DNA from: Paulownia fortunei
Taxonomy: Eukaryota > Streptophyta > Magnoliopsida > Lamiales > Paulowniaceae
Length of the DNA stretch: 64,000 bases
Direction: 5' to 3'
Assembly: GCA_019321725.1 (NCBI GenBank)
Contig: CM033122.1
Span: 2,108,001-2,172,000, forward strand
The notes under the pieces were generated by a model, which made no database searches, was not told where the DNA came from, and was given only the letters and a program-made list of their open reading frames with translations. Within the stretch, counting starts at the first letter, position 1; each line of letters opens with the position of its first letter. A program made the translations under genes and the position numbers. Shown one piece after another: positions 22,953-34,910 of the stretch.

Positions 22953-25036
22953 TCACCATCTTCAAACTCCATGGATCCACTTCCATGTTAATCTTCTCCT
23001 CCATCACATCTGCCAACCCTAGAACAAATGCTGCTGCCACCAAGTCAGTAGTTGCTACCTGGCCCCCCTCTGACAACAACTTCCAATTCTTTGGCTGTTT
23101 CCTGCACGTCAAGTGAAATATTACAGATACTTTTTAAGATGATTGAAACTACATGGTCCCAGTATGCTGTGTTCAAAAGCAAACCAAAAAGCTAAAAGGA
23201 GATGCTAAAGGAGGTAAAAGAAGGGAGTTTTCTGACTTGTTATGGAACAATTACTGTCTTTTAGTATACTGATTGACATAGGTGACTTTCCTGCAGTTAC
23301 AGTGGGTGTCAAAGGTATGAGCCTATACCACTGAATAGGTAATTTTATGTTTGACTGCAAAATGGATCAGATTTCAGAGTCATTATTATCTTTCAAATAA
23401 TCTCCAGCCCTTTTCTCTTTATTATGTCATAGCATCTGTTGCTTGTAAACCAAAAACATTAAAGAGCAGGCATTCAAATGCATCTGTAAAGTACTGTTTT
23501 TGGCTAAGGGATAGTTCTAGTAAATTCTTCAATGCCTCATTTAATTTCTAAAAATCAAATCATCAGATGGAAAAATATAACAAACAGTAATAAGTAAGGA
23601 CCAGATATATAATCACAGAAAGTATAATCTACGCATCTGAACTTCGACATGTAAATTCTGCCAATCCTACAAATACAATTAATACAGGAAACACACCAAT
23701 GGACATAATTCCTCAAGTCTATATTCCCAAAACTTCTCAGTTCTGGCTGAAATCATGAATTGAATACCTCCATTTTTATCAAACCTTTTTATCCTTCATG
23801 AGAAGTGTAATGTAGAATGCGGATGGAACTCCAACAAGAATTGGAGTGAGAATTAAGGTTGAAGGACTGCAGTGATTTGACCAGATGAATGATTTGGAAC
23901 TTTGGCATTAAATCATGCTCATTAATCCAACCATTTTTTCAAGCTAAAGATTGTTTGATGGCTAGTATATTCACCACCCATGTATCATTTTGCTTTGACC
24001 AAACAATGATTCATAGCCACTTCAGTGAACTTATACCAAAAGGTTTCTACAACTATAAACAAAGCCTAATCACTGAAAAAGTATGTGAAATGCTAAAGCT
24101 ATGACATTAATTTGCAACACTCTGAACTTAACTCTAAACCACGTGTGGTCCATGCATGTGACAGAGTATAGGCTCCTGACTGTTTAATATACTCAACGTA
24201 AATCTTTTCTCATCTTGCCATTCCCAGGTTTATCCTGCCTCTCGTTCAGTTCTTCTTTTGAAAATTTAATGCCCCCAAGAATAAAGGCATTTAAGTGGTG
24301 TTTAACTAAAACAATTGACACTGATGACCTTCTTCCAAGAAAAGCCCCAAAAGGCTTTAGTTCCCTGATCTCTTTGGAATGTGCCTGCATCTAATGAGAC
24401 TCATTAGCATTTTCTTTTTACATTGCTTCTTTATTCCAGAGCTATGATCAAAATGGTTTTATGTGTATGGGGAACGTTTTGACCCCCCAACCTATTCTCT
24501 GGATCATTTCTCTAATGTTAACTTTTTGCGTTCTGAAAATTTAGTGAAGGCCAATATCTACTAGAGTATCAAATGATGACAACTATTAACAGGTAATAAT
24601 GGTAAAAGAGGTACTTGGTCGACTGGAAAGTCAGAATTGGCAGTGGTCTTTCTGGAGAGGTCCTCAGCAAGGTGAAGGTGACTTTGAGCACAAAAAGCCT
24701 TTAACTACCATAATCGAGTATATATGTGAAGTTAGAAGTAACTTTGCAGAAACAAGTTTTTTACCAAATTTTATAATAAATATCAACAAGCTTTAGATCG
24801 ATAGAAGAGTTTAGCATTCCAACAGATTAGGAAAGTATCATTTATAGCAAGAAAAGAACTACACTCACAGGAAAATAATGCTTATTATTGGCAACCATGG
24901 CAAGTATAAACATACCTCTACATTAAAAGAACTTGCAAAATCCATCAAGGAGCCTAGAATTTGCTAACGAAAGTTCCCAATTGATACCCAACAAGTCAGA
25001 GATCCTCAGGAGGCAAGGGCAGCATAATGCTGCTGA
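22953..25036. other. Intergenic: LRX 3' side and SWIM gene 3' side
   Basis: No coding sequence is supported. The first few hundred bases are probably the LRX 3'UTR and the last few hundred the 3'UTR of the minus-strand SWIM gene. Short open frames here have no family resemblance. Confidence 0.5.
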
Positions 25037-28000
25037 TCAATTGATCCGCGGGAAATGATGGATATTATCTGTCTGTATGGAGTTTGTCCCAGAAGACAAT
25101 GGCTGCAGCAATCCACTGTTTGACAAATCCTCCAAGCTTTTTATGTCTTGTTGTATGCGTGTCATGTGTGAAATTGCATGTTCAAGAACCAGAGGATCAT
25201 CAGGAAGATTTTGTAGCAGGTTAAGCAAGGTCTGCCTATAAACTTGAGCAGACAATAATGGCCTTGCTATCTGACGACTTCTACAGAAAATTGCAACCTT
25301 GATTGTGTGCTTACACATATTACCCACCATCGACCAGGAACAATCACAGAGCCCAAACTCAGAACCAGGATTCCATATTGTATAAGCCACACTACTATCT
25401 GCCTGAGAAACAACTTTTGCAAACTGGAGATTTTCCTCATCCAGCAGGACGTCAATGTCGGGGATATGCATAGCTTGATACCATGGGTTGGTTAAGCTGA
25501 ATCTATCCCTCAAATTTTCAAAATATCCCGTCTCCACTATGTATTGGCCAAACCAATAGAACGAGTGAAATTGGGCTGTCAATGCATGTATCAACAAGTC
25601 AACTCTCTGATATGAATTTGCTGGCAGCAAACTCAGAACCCTGGACTTCAATCTTAGGTGATAAGATTCTATTGAAGCAGAAGGCTCTTGACCTGCCACT
25701 GGGAGAGTCCGGACACAGTTGACCCATGATTCTGCTGGACAAGATTATCATATTAAAGTCTGTATTGCAGGCTTCGCAAATATGTTGCAACACATAAATC
25801 CACTTCAACATGTATCAAATTTTTTAATGAGCAGAGGATAAAAATGGCGAGCAATATGGTAACTTTCTCAAAGAGGTTCCTCAAAATAAGAGCAAGAAAC
25901 AAATGTTCCCACCTAATAAAAAGAATGGGAGGAACCATACCTATTTTTGGCAACCATTTACGTCTGAAGTATTCTATAAATGCAGACTGATCAACAAATA
26001 TTTGCATGAACTCTTCAACAGCATCTCCAGTGCTTGAACCATTTCTTGTGCAGTACAAAATCCTGCCTAGGCGCATAAACATCTCTCTTTGCACATCGAA
26101 ATTGTTACAATATTTGAATAGACCTTTAAGCCAACCACGACGAACATGCCAGAGGCATAATAAAACCCGACATTGGAAGGCTTCTCTGAGAGGAAGAAAC
26201 ACAATATTAGGTGATTTTCCTTTTAAACCTACAATTGATTGGCACAAGATAAAGGCCAAATTTTAAGGTTTACCGAATAACTGAAGCCTCAAAAAAGGGA
26301 TCATCCACTAGAATTGCATTAGGTCTCCACCTTGTGTCCTTGCCACGTATTCTTTCAACAAGAGACGGCATCCATTTGTGAATATTTTGACCAAGAGAAG
26401 AGGAAGTAATGATCCAGGCAACTGGAATTGCATTTTGTGACGAGTCAAATGCTAGTAGGGTGCACAAAGTTTGCTGTATAAATCAAAAGGAGAATGCAAA
26501 AGTCAAAAGGAGAAGGCAAACTAATAAAAACTCTGACTTGTAAAACTATATATGGAACCAAATTGATGTGAGTATGGTCTTTATTTTTCTTATCCTACAA
26601 TCTAGAGTTTCTATTCTCCCAATAAATAGTTTGTCCAACAACTGACTGCAGTAATCCAGCTAGGCAATAAGGCCAAAAAAAATAACACCCAAAAAGCGAC
26701 GAAAAAAAAGTGGTATGTGCCACTTCTCAAAAGGCATGATGATCATAACAAGGACTTCTGAAAAATGCAAGGAAAAGAAGGAGCCTTTTGATTATTACTC
26801 CCATTTATCTCCTCTTTTCTTTTCCACATATAGCAGCAGAATTCTTTTTTCCCCAGTTTGTTTTAAAATGTATTACAGAGTCAGAACTCAGATCCTTATA
26901 ATAATCCCTACATTCCTTATAGTCAATATTTGCTACCCTGTCAACTTCTAGTAAGGATGACAAGCAAAGATCAGACAGAACTCATAGCCAAGAAAAAGAT
27001 TAAATCAGACAAAACCTTAAGTTTCTTAGAGCCAGATGCAGAATGAGAAGCTATGAATCCACTATGTCCATAACGAAGCATCTGCTGCAGCTGCCAATCT
27101 GTCTGTATTCCTAATATAAAAGGTTCAGAACCAGAATTCTCCTGGAAGTGAAAAACATGCTTATGGTGGCGTTGCACCCACATTTTTACACTGCAGTGGT
27201 CATTCGAATGTAATTCATGGGAAGAGTTGCGTATAAGCCTTTCCATGTTACGGACATCATTACGAGTAAGGAAATCATCACGATTGTGCGGGCCTCCATG
27301 CCTCTGCACTTCTTCCATGTGATGCTGGACTATTGTGTCTAAAGATATTCCAACATGAAGCATGGACATGACCTTTTGACGTAGTTCCTCTGATATTCGA
27401 GGAGCATACATAGCTCTTGTTCCCACAGCTTCCTGATCAAGTAATCCATGGCAGGGAGCCCCTGTTTTATCCACATGATTTCTCTGATTGTAGATGATAA
27501 GAGCAAGTAGAGGTCGGGTGTATAAGCGTTTAACAGTAAAATGACAAAGGCATCCCCTCATCATATGTCTTCTCCCAGGCCTACTTCCCTTACCTGAAGT
27601 GGGTTTAATGCTTGAGTTTTCACCTATATGAGGTTCAATATCCCTGTAGTCTTCAGGACCATAAGAGCACCAATACCTAAAAATCAGGAAAAAAAGTTAG
27701 TGGGGTTTAGGTGTTTCTAATTGTATTCCTTCCAAATTTTTTCGATGAATTTGCAACAAATTTACAATAGGAATGGAATTAATCTATACATATGTGTCTA
27801 AGATAAAGGATACAAGGCCGCAAATTCTATCGTGCAATTCTAGTTCATGGGTCATCTTCAAGTAAGCATAATGAGTATTGTGAAATACGACTTACAAGGA
27901 GTGACATACAGTGTATACTCAAGATATCCATCAACTCTTGGTTTGTTCAGACTCCCTTCAGGTCTCTTCCTTCTTGATTCTACACGGAAGCTAGCTGGGC

Positions 28001-28490
28001 ACTCTGCGTTGCTGGATTCACCTTTTACAAAATCATCCACTCTAGAAAAAGGAATTAGTGCAATGTCATCACCACCTTGACGACCACCTTCTACTTTGAC
28101 CCAATTTATATGAGCTGCAGAAAATTCTGCATAAGGAGGATCCTGCACTGGTAGGCTTAATATGTCTTCCATCCTCGCCATCTGATATAACAGGAATACC
28201 GAAAAAAGAAAGTAAAACTTCAGCAAATGGCATAGGCATCATGAGAATTAGTATTAATTTTCTCCATAATAAAAAATTATTCTAAAATATGTGAAGACAC
28301 ATTAATGACCTCCAAACATGGTTCCACTCCAATGTAGGCCGAGTTTGTAGATAAAAAGTTTATTTTACAAATGTATTATTGATTGAACAGTGAAATAACA
28401 TAACAGATAGCAGATAAGAGGAACAAACATTGAAAAAAAATAAAAATCAGACAGGAGTAAAATTTGTACCTTTGCTTCATGACCCTTCAT
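25037..28490 (-). CDS. SWIM zinc-finger, MULE transposase-derived protein (At1g60560-like)
   Basis: Exons 28490-28470 (optional start, MKGHEAK), 28181-27892, 27676-27016, 26473-26274, 26185-25941 and 25731-25037; 703 residues, or 696 if translation starts at ATG 28181. Phase is kept at every join. The N-terminal part (SLPVQDPPYAEFSAAHINWVK) is typical of this conserved plant family. The central part resembles a MULE DDE domain (LLAFDSSQNAIPVAW; ILVDDPFFEAS; CLWHV). A SWIM finger CDC-x9-CKH lies near residues 594-607. Five or six exons and lack of terminal repeats argue for a domesticated gene and against a live transposon. Its biochemical role is unknown to me. The exon 2 donor is oddly weak: AA|GTCGTA is needed for frame, while a textbook GTAAGT lies 4 bases upstream. 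Confidence 0.85.
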
Positions 28491-28929
28491 TCTTCCCTCC
28501 TCCACACTTGTCTGCGATGAAAGAATTCCAAAATAATGAAAGAAAAAAAGTAAGCTTTATTTCTATTTTATCCCTTTCTTGGAGAGTGAAGTGCAAAACT
28601 TCAACTGAAAATTCGAAGGTTGTCAAAACTCAAAAGACTGGATTTTTCTCAACGAAAATGATAGAATTACAACAAACCCAAGAGAAAAAGCTATATTAAA
28701 ATAAAAAAAGGCAAGAAGTGAAGTGGAATGATTATTAAGGTGCAATTGGCTCCCAGAAAAAGGGTTTACTCCAAAAAAAGAAAAAAGAAATTCGATGCAG
28801 AAAAATATATCCTTTTGAAAAATAATAGAGAAACTCTGATGAGTATAAAACGTTCAACTCTCTAAAAAATTTCTGGCTTTTGCTCAGTTCTTGCCCTTTC
28901 TTTTTTCGCTCGCATTACATACACATACA

Positions 28930-28965
<36 letters not shown>

Positions 28966-28980
28966 TGAGTACCATTCTTA
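28491..28980. other. 5' leader and promoter region of the SWIM gene
   Basis: No coding frame. It contains A-rich sequence and the tetranucleotide repeat described separately. No convincing TATA box could be fixed. Confidence 0.4.
28919..28973. repeat. ATAC/CATA tetranucleotide microsatellite passing into TA
   Basis: About eleven CATA units in a row, ending in a short TATATA run. It lies upstream of the SWIM gene. Confidence 0.95.
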
Positions 28981-31396
28981 AAGAGGAATGTACACCAGGA
29001 GCAATGTAGCATGGGCTACCATCCATAACAACAATTACTTATTACTGCACAACTTTTTCTCTTTTATATACAATAATGATTAAAGTCGTGCTTCTCTCTT
29101 TTGTTATTGGCGCGTTTTGTCGGGAAAAACACTGCCTGTATAGTCCTACAGAAATAATATGATCTTTTCCTACCATTTTTAGTGTCAATTACTTATATTA
29201 AGAATTTTTTAAAGAGATATTTTTTTTCACTTATTTTTATTTTTGTTAGAGTAGTGAAAATATTGATTAATTATAAGTTGACATAGTACATAGTATTTAT
29301 TAAGATAGAATCAACAACAATTTAAATATTGATATAGACTTGTACTGATGGAAACTAATTTTGACGCTTGTTTTCAACAATGTATTAAATATCAGTATCA
29401 ATGTATATTTTGGAGTTGCAAAATTTTAACGAAAATTTCCGAGATACCCAAAAATTTGATTTTAGTTTAGAAAAAAATCATAAAATTTTTTAAAAATAGT
29501 TTAAAATTTTGAATGAAACTTTATATTTTTGGTTAACACAATTTTGCATGTTTTAAACTAAATATTTGTATATATGAAGTATATAGTAGGTTTATTAAAT
29601 GATATGGCAATAAGTCTATTATGCAAAATCTAAAAATAATAGAAATAACTATAATTTCGTGGTAAAACAATGATTGATATTTATAAAAACTTTATGAAAA
29701 TAAAATAATTACATAAAATCCAGCGTTCAAAACAACATAAAATTTCTATAAAAATCAAAATCACTGTCACTAGTATTTCTCCTATTTTTACTATATTATG
29801 GATAAAAATTATTAGTTAGATGTTGATATTTAACAATACTTAACATATGATATTTAATACTAATAGTATACAAATAGAGAGAAAGTGATATACCTGCGGC
29901 GTTGCAACTTGTAGAACCCTAAGACACATAGCAGCATCCTATGAGTAGTACTATAAGTATTTTTTATATCACATAATAAAAAATATTTTTCAATATTATC
30001 ATCCAACTTAAATTATTTGTAAATATATTGTGTGAATTTATTTTAATTTTTTTATTGTGAGTCCATTATTAAGTTAGTGATTGTAAGTATTATTTTTTTA
30101 TTAAATTTATTATCATATATTTTATACTATTTAAAAATAGAATACATTATAAAATTATTCAAATTTCAGATATTTCGAGATTTAGATGGAATTTCAAAGA
30201 ATCTTAAGGATTTTACAAAATTTCAATGAAAATTCTGTAAAATTAAACTGAAAGTTAGGTTTTATTTTTGATACTCAGGAATTTCGACTTAAAGTCAATA
30301 CCATACTTTTGACTCGTGATCTTGCCTAGTTGGAAAATAAATGGTTGGGCCCAGTATTTTCGATAATGGGCCTTCTTCCCAAATAGGCGGGCTACCAGTC
30401 TGGCCCATTAAACCTGATGTCTCATGTAGTTTGTCGTATATGGGCCACTTAACTTAGTCTATGAAATATTTTACTTTTTATATTATAACAGAGAGGAAAC
30501 AGAAAAAAAAAAAAAAAAAAGGGTTCTCAAAGAATATTTAATTTATAATTTATTTTGAACCCTCAATAAAATCAGAAAGAAATTAAAATGATTGAAGCAT
30601 TACTAAAAATGAAAAGGAACAAGAAAAAAATTTATAGTAGCAAACAAGATTTAAGTGGTCATTATCTGTAATTCTTCAAGAAAAAATAAAAGAGAACCAT
30701 CAAATTTTCAGTCAATTATTATGGTTAAAAATCAAATAAACAAAGTGATGTTTAATTGTTGATGATGGGAATAGAGTATATTCCATGCCTAATATCCTAA
30801 CAAAGTTTGCTAACCACTTTTTAAAGCAATATTAATTAAGCCATAATTCGATTTCTACCAACTAAATTCAATCCAACCCCCCCCCCCCCCCCCCCCATTA
30901 AAGAAAAGGAAAAATGGCTTCATCCTTCATTTTCATGGAAAAATTCATCAGCAATAGTTGATGCGTAGCACATTCTCCTTAATTCGTTTGAAAGAATTTT
31001 ATAAATATACTTCAAATATATAAAATTTCATATAAAATATATATTTATAAAAATATATTACATACTTAATATATATAATATAATTTAAGAGATAAAATAT
31101 GAAATTAGAACACCCCGTAAAAGCATTGTTACATGACTTGCGTGCAGACACAAAAATGCATGATGAGTGCTTGTTTTTATTAAAAATGAAGTTTATGGAT
31201 TTAGAATGATGTAGCTTAACACCCCCCACTCCCCCCACTCCTCCAACCAAAAAAAAAAAAAAAAATTTCCAACCAAAAAAATAAAATAAATAAAAAATAG
31301 TTATCAGCAAGTTGACGTTGTTAGCATCATTGATTAGCTCAGAGTGAAGTCACTATTTACATTAATTCACTCACAAATGAAAAGGCCAAATAGCAC

Positions 31397-31459
<63 letters not shown>

Positions 31460-32800
31460 AACACATTAAATTCCAATTTAGATTCCCAATAAAATTAATG
31501 GCATCCTTTTCATCCTCCGTTGACATTTGATTTCCGAATATTAATGGATTTAGTTAAGGAGTTTGTAAATATTCCATCTTCATGTTTGCCCTCCAAAAAT
31601 ATCATAAGCTCATATTTAGACAGGCACTACTTGTGGTTCATAGCTGTTTTCCATATACAATATACATATATATGTATATAGTGTGTGTATCTTTAGTAAA
31701 TTGTTTGTATATTGTATATATATTTATACACGACCCATCCACACACATATGGATGTATATTTTTGTGTGAATATATAATCAGATGATAGTAGTATTTTTA
31801 ATACTAGAATATATATATATATATATCAAAAGATAAAGTAAATTAACGTAGATTGCATTTTGAACTTGGCCTAAATTGATTAAATATATAAAATTTTCAA
31901 ACTCAAATTACAACTTTATTTGACAGAATTCAAATTGTATGGACAAAGATATATTTGTCTTGTTGCTCTTTCTTAAAAATTGAACCACGACAAAATTCAG
32001 TCTTCTTCTAATGGACTTAAAGAGTGGTCAACTCAAAAGTAGACTAGATATATTCCAATAACCAAAATACTGGAACATGTGTACTATGTTTGATTATATT
32101 TTGGATGTTTCCGAAAGTGTTAGGAGATTGAGGATAGAGCGAAAATAATGCTTGTTTTGTATGTTGTGAAGGGATCATTTTAAATGATGTTACATTAATA
32201 TTTTTTAATGTTATATATTGTATTTTTATATATAATAAAAAGATGATATATTTTTATAATATAATAATTTAAAAATACAATGATTAAGATATACAGTAGA
32301 TTCAAAAAAAACTGAGAAAATAAATATATTCTTGTTCCGTGCAAAAGAAAGCATTCCCTCGAAAGCTAACCAAACAAAGTCGTGGTTCATGAAAGAATAA
32401 TTCAAGGCACGACAGAAAAGATAGATATAGATAGATGCCTTGGGCCACATTTAGCGGCAACGACGCCTCTCTTTATTTAACGGCCCCTCACCAATAGGGC
32501 CACTTCATATTTTTTTATTTTTATTTTTCGTCATTAAAATCGGCCCTTCAATTCTAGAAAACCCACTAAAGCGAAGTCGGAAAATCACATGCAATTGAGC
32601 TAAAAAAATGAAATTATAGGGGCCAACTTGCAATTGGGATCAAAAGTCAGATGTGAAAGTGAATTATGGCCAGCCATTATATGTACTAGGTTTTACATCA
32701 ATGTGCTGCATGTGAGACATTCTTTCTGTTATTGATGGAATTTTGAGAAGATCTACAATGCAAGATTTACCCTATAATTAAAAAGAAAAACCTTTTAATG
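28980..32800. other. AT-rich intergenic DNA
   Basis: 3.8 kb without a supported gene. It holds a run of about 20 C (30877-30896), poly-A stretches, a long GA microsatellite and several TA runs. Phrases such as AAATTTC and GATATTTCGAG near 29400-29530 and 30130-30300 look like fragments of old repeats. Nothing more is claimed. Confidence 0.5.
31404..31455. repeat. Long perfect GA microsatellite
   Basis: About 26 uninterrupted GA units. The purity suggests it is young or unstable in length. Confidence 0.97.
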
Positions 32801-32817
32801 AGAGGTTTAGAGATGCT

Positions 32818-32826
32818 TATATAAAG
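32818..32826 (+). promoter_or_regulatory. TATA box of the molybdate transporter gene
   Basis: TATATAAAG, 169 bases before the start codon, followed by a CT-rich stretch (CCCTCTCCTCTCG) that fits a plant transcription start region. Confidence 0.65.
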
Positions 32827-32994
32827 ACCCTCTCCTCTCGTAATTTTTCTTATCCCAACGTTGAAAAAGAAAGGTTTTTTTTTTGAGAGTTTGTAAACAC
32901 TTGTGCTTGTTCCGTGTGAACTGTTGTACGTTAATTTTTTGGAAGGTTTTATTTATTTCCCAACACTTTCACTTTGTTTTTACTATTCACAACA

Positions 32995-34386
32995 ATGGAG
33001 CCTCAGCCGCAGAACCCGGATCGCCAGCCGGAGACCGGGAACAATAGCTCCATTTCCAGTCCATTGCATGTTGTACAGAAAGTGAAGCAAAATTTGGTTT
33101 TCAGGTCTAAATGGGCTGAACTGAATGGTGCAATGGGGGACTTGGGCACGTATATTCCTATAATTTTGGCCTTAACTCTGGCCAAGAATCTTGATCTTGG
33201 CACAACACTGATTTTCACTGGTGTTTACAATTTTGTGACTGGTGCAATCTATGGAGTTCCTATGCCTGTCCAGCCCATGAAATCAATAGCTGCAGTTGCC
33301 ATTTCCAATCCGAGCTTTGGCATTCCTGAGGTAATGGCTGCTGGAATTTGCACGGCTGGAATCCTGTTCCTGTTAGGTGTGACAGGTTTGATGCGGCTTG
33401 TGTATAAGCTGATTCCAATATCTGTTGTCAGGGGAATTCAGCTGGCACAAGGCTTGTCATTTGCCATGACTGCTGTTAAGTACGTTAGAAATGTGCAGAA
33501 TTTTGCCAAGTCCAAGTCTGCAGGGCAGAGGCATTGGCTGGGGCTGGATGGATTGCTTTTGGCTCTTATTTGTGCTTGCTTCATCATAATTGTTAATGGT
33601 TCCGGGGACGAAAATGAGGACAGAGAGACTGAGTGTGAAATGGATGAGTCAGGCAGGAGGGCTACAAGAAGAAGAAAATTGAGGAAAATCATTGCTTCTC
33701 TGCCCTCAGCATTTATAATCTTCTTGCTGGGAGTAGTTTTGGCTATTATAAGGGGGCCTAAAGCTGTCAAACAGTTTAAATTTGGGCCGTCCTCTATAGA
33801 AGTTATCAAGATTTCTAAGCATGCATGGAAGGAAGGATTCATCAAGGGAACCATCCCTCAACTCCCCTTGTCAATTTTGAACTCAGTTATTGCTGTTTGT
33901 AAGTTATCAACCGATCTTTTCCCTGATAAGGACGTTTCAGCAACGTCCGTGTCGATTACGGTTGGGCTGATGAACCTTATTGGGTGCTGGTTTGGAGCCA
34001 TGCCATGCTGCCATGGGGCCGGAGGACTAGCCGGGCAGTACAAATTTGGTGGCAGGACTGGAGGGTGTGTGGCATTGCTTGGTGTGGCTAAGTTAGTTTT
34101 GGGCTTGGTTTTTGGCAGCTCATTGGTGAAAATTTTAGATCAGTTTCCTGTTGGGGTCTTGGGGGTTATGCTCTTGTTTGCTGGGATTGAGCTAGCCATG
34201 TGTTCAAGGGACATGAACTCTAAGGAGGAGTCTTTTGTGATGCTTATCTGCACCGCGGTTTCACTAGTTGGCTCCAGTGCTGCACTTGGATTTCTCTGTG
34301 GGATGGTTGTACATTTGCTTGTGAGGCTAAGGAAAGTGGGAGATGGCCAGTCTTGTTCCAAATTGTGGTTTCATCAGAACCCGTAG
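32995..34386 (+). CDS. MOT1-type molybdate transporter
   Basis: A single exon of 463 residues, start ATG 32995 (MEPQPQNPD). MOT1 family signatures are clear: NGAMGDLGTYIPIILAL near residue 44, MPVQPMKSIAAVA, RGIQLAQGLSFAMTA, and PCCHGAGGLAGQYKFGGRTG late in the protein. About ten hydrophobic segments, and no STAS domain, as expected for MOT1 compared with SULTR transporters. The family moves molybdate into cells or across the vacuolar or mitochondrial membrane for molybdenum-cofactor enzymes; location here is unknown. The stop at 34384-34386 (CCG TAG) is formed at the junction of a 116-bp tandem duplication, so the ancestral C-terminus was probably longer by 11 residues (see the repeat entry). 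The protein is otherwise intact. Confidence 0.93.
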   Translation: MEPQPQNPDRQPETGNNSSISSPLHVVQKVKQNLVFRSKWAELNGAMGDLGTYIPIILALTLAKNLDLGTTLIFTGVYNFVTGAIYGVPMPVQPMKSIAAVAISNPSFGIPEVMAAGICTAGILFLLGVTGLMRLVYKLIPISVVRGIQLAQGLSFAMTAVKYVRNVQNFAKSKSAGQRHWLGLDGLLLALICACFIIIVNGSGDENEDRETECEMDESGRRATRRRKLRKIIASLPSAFIIFLLGVVLAIIRGPKAVKQFKFGPSSIEVIKISKHAWKEGFIKGTIPQLPLSILNSVIAVCKLSTDLFPDKDVSATSVSITVGLMNLIGCWFGAMPCCHGAGGLAGQYKFGGRTGGCVALLGVAKLVLGLVFGSSLVKILDQFPVGVLGVMLLFAGIELAMCSRDMNSKEESFVMLICTAVSLVGSSAALGFLCGMVVHLLVRLRKVGDGQSCSKLWFHQNP

Positions 34387-34501
34387 GCTCGAGTGCTGCA
34401 GTTGGATTTCTGTGTGGGATGGTTGTGCATTTGCTTGTGAAGCTAAGGAAAGTGGGAGATGGCCAGTCTTGTTCCAAATTGTGGTTTCATCAGAACCCGT
34501 A
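34270..34501 (+). repeat. 116-bp direct tandem duplication over the MOT1 3' end
   Basis: 34270-34385 and 34386-34501 are the same 116-base unit, beginning GGCTC and ending CAGAACCCGTA. I count five mismatches, all in the first 55 bases; the last 60 bases are identical. The unit length is not a multiple of three, so the second copy is out of frame with the first and lies after the stop. Confidence 0.97.
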
Positions 34502-34910
34502 CAGACTTTTGTTTGAAGGATTTCTCTTGTATTAAATAAGACCTTGATGGTTTTTCGTTTTTCTTTAATCTGTTGTCACTTTGTTTCTAAAGATTTGCGT
34601 GTCATGTCATTGTATATTGTTCCCGAAGAATAAAAAGTTGTCAAGTTGTTTTTGTTCTTTTGCTTTTCTTGAAAAGTCAATAGGAAGTTGGAGAATAAAA
34701 CAGGAAATGAGGTGGCAATTGATAACTAGTAAGCTCTTTTATTTTCATGCTAAAGAAAATCATAGCAACCATTTTATGTTACATAAAGCAGATGACAAAG
34801 TTATCCGATCCATTCATCAGTGCAAGAAAATTTGTAGATCTTGCAGAGATTGGTAATCAGATTCATTCATGGTGCTAGAAATTCCTTGCAGAGATTGGTG
34901 CTCAGATTCA
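34502..34910. other. Convergent intergenic spacer
   Basis: It lies between MOT1 and the first cysteine-rich peptide gene, which converge. The second half (about 34660 on) belongs to the tandem duplication block described for the peptide genes and includes two degenerate copies of the peptide exon 2 tail at about 34810-34910. Confidence 0.6.

Noticed and set aside
25037..28490. An active Mutator transposon
   Set aside because: Multi-exon conserved gene structure and no terminal inverted repeats or target duplication seen.
28919..28973. CRISPR-like direct repeats
   Set aside because: It is a simple tetranucleotide microsatellite with no spacers, in a plant genome.
31230..31310. Glycine-rich secreted protein frame on the minus strand (30999-31310)
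   Set aside because: It is the translation of poly-C and poly-A tracts and is of low complexity.
33438..33854. 138-residue minus-strand frame in the MOT1 gene
   Set aside because: It lies fully antisense to the clearly conserved MOT1 coding frame, with no domain of its own.
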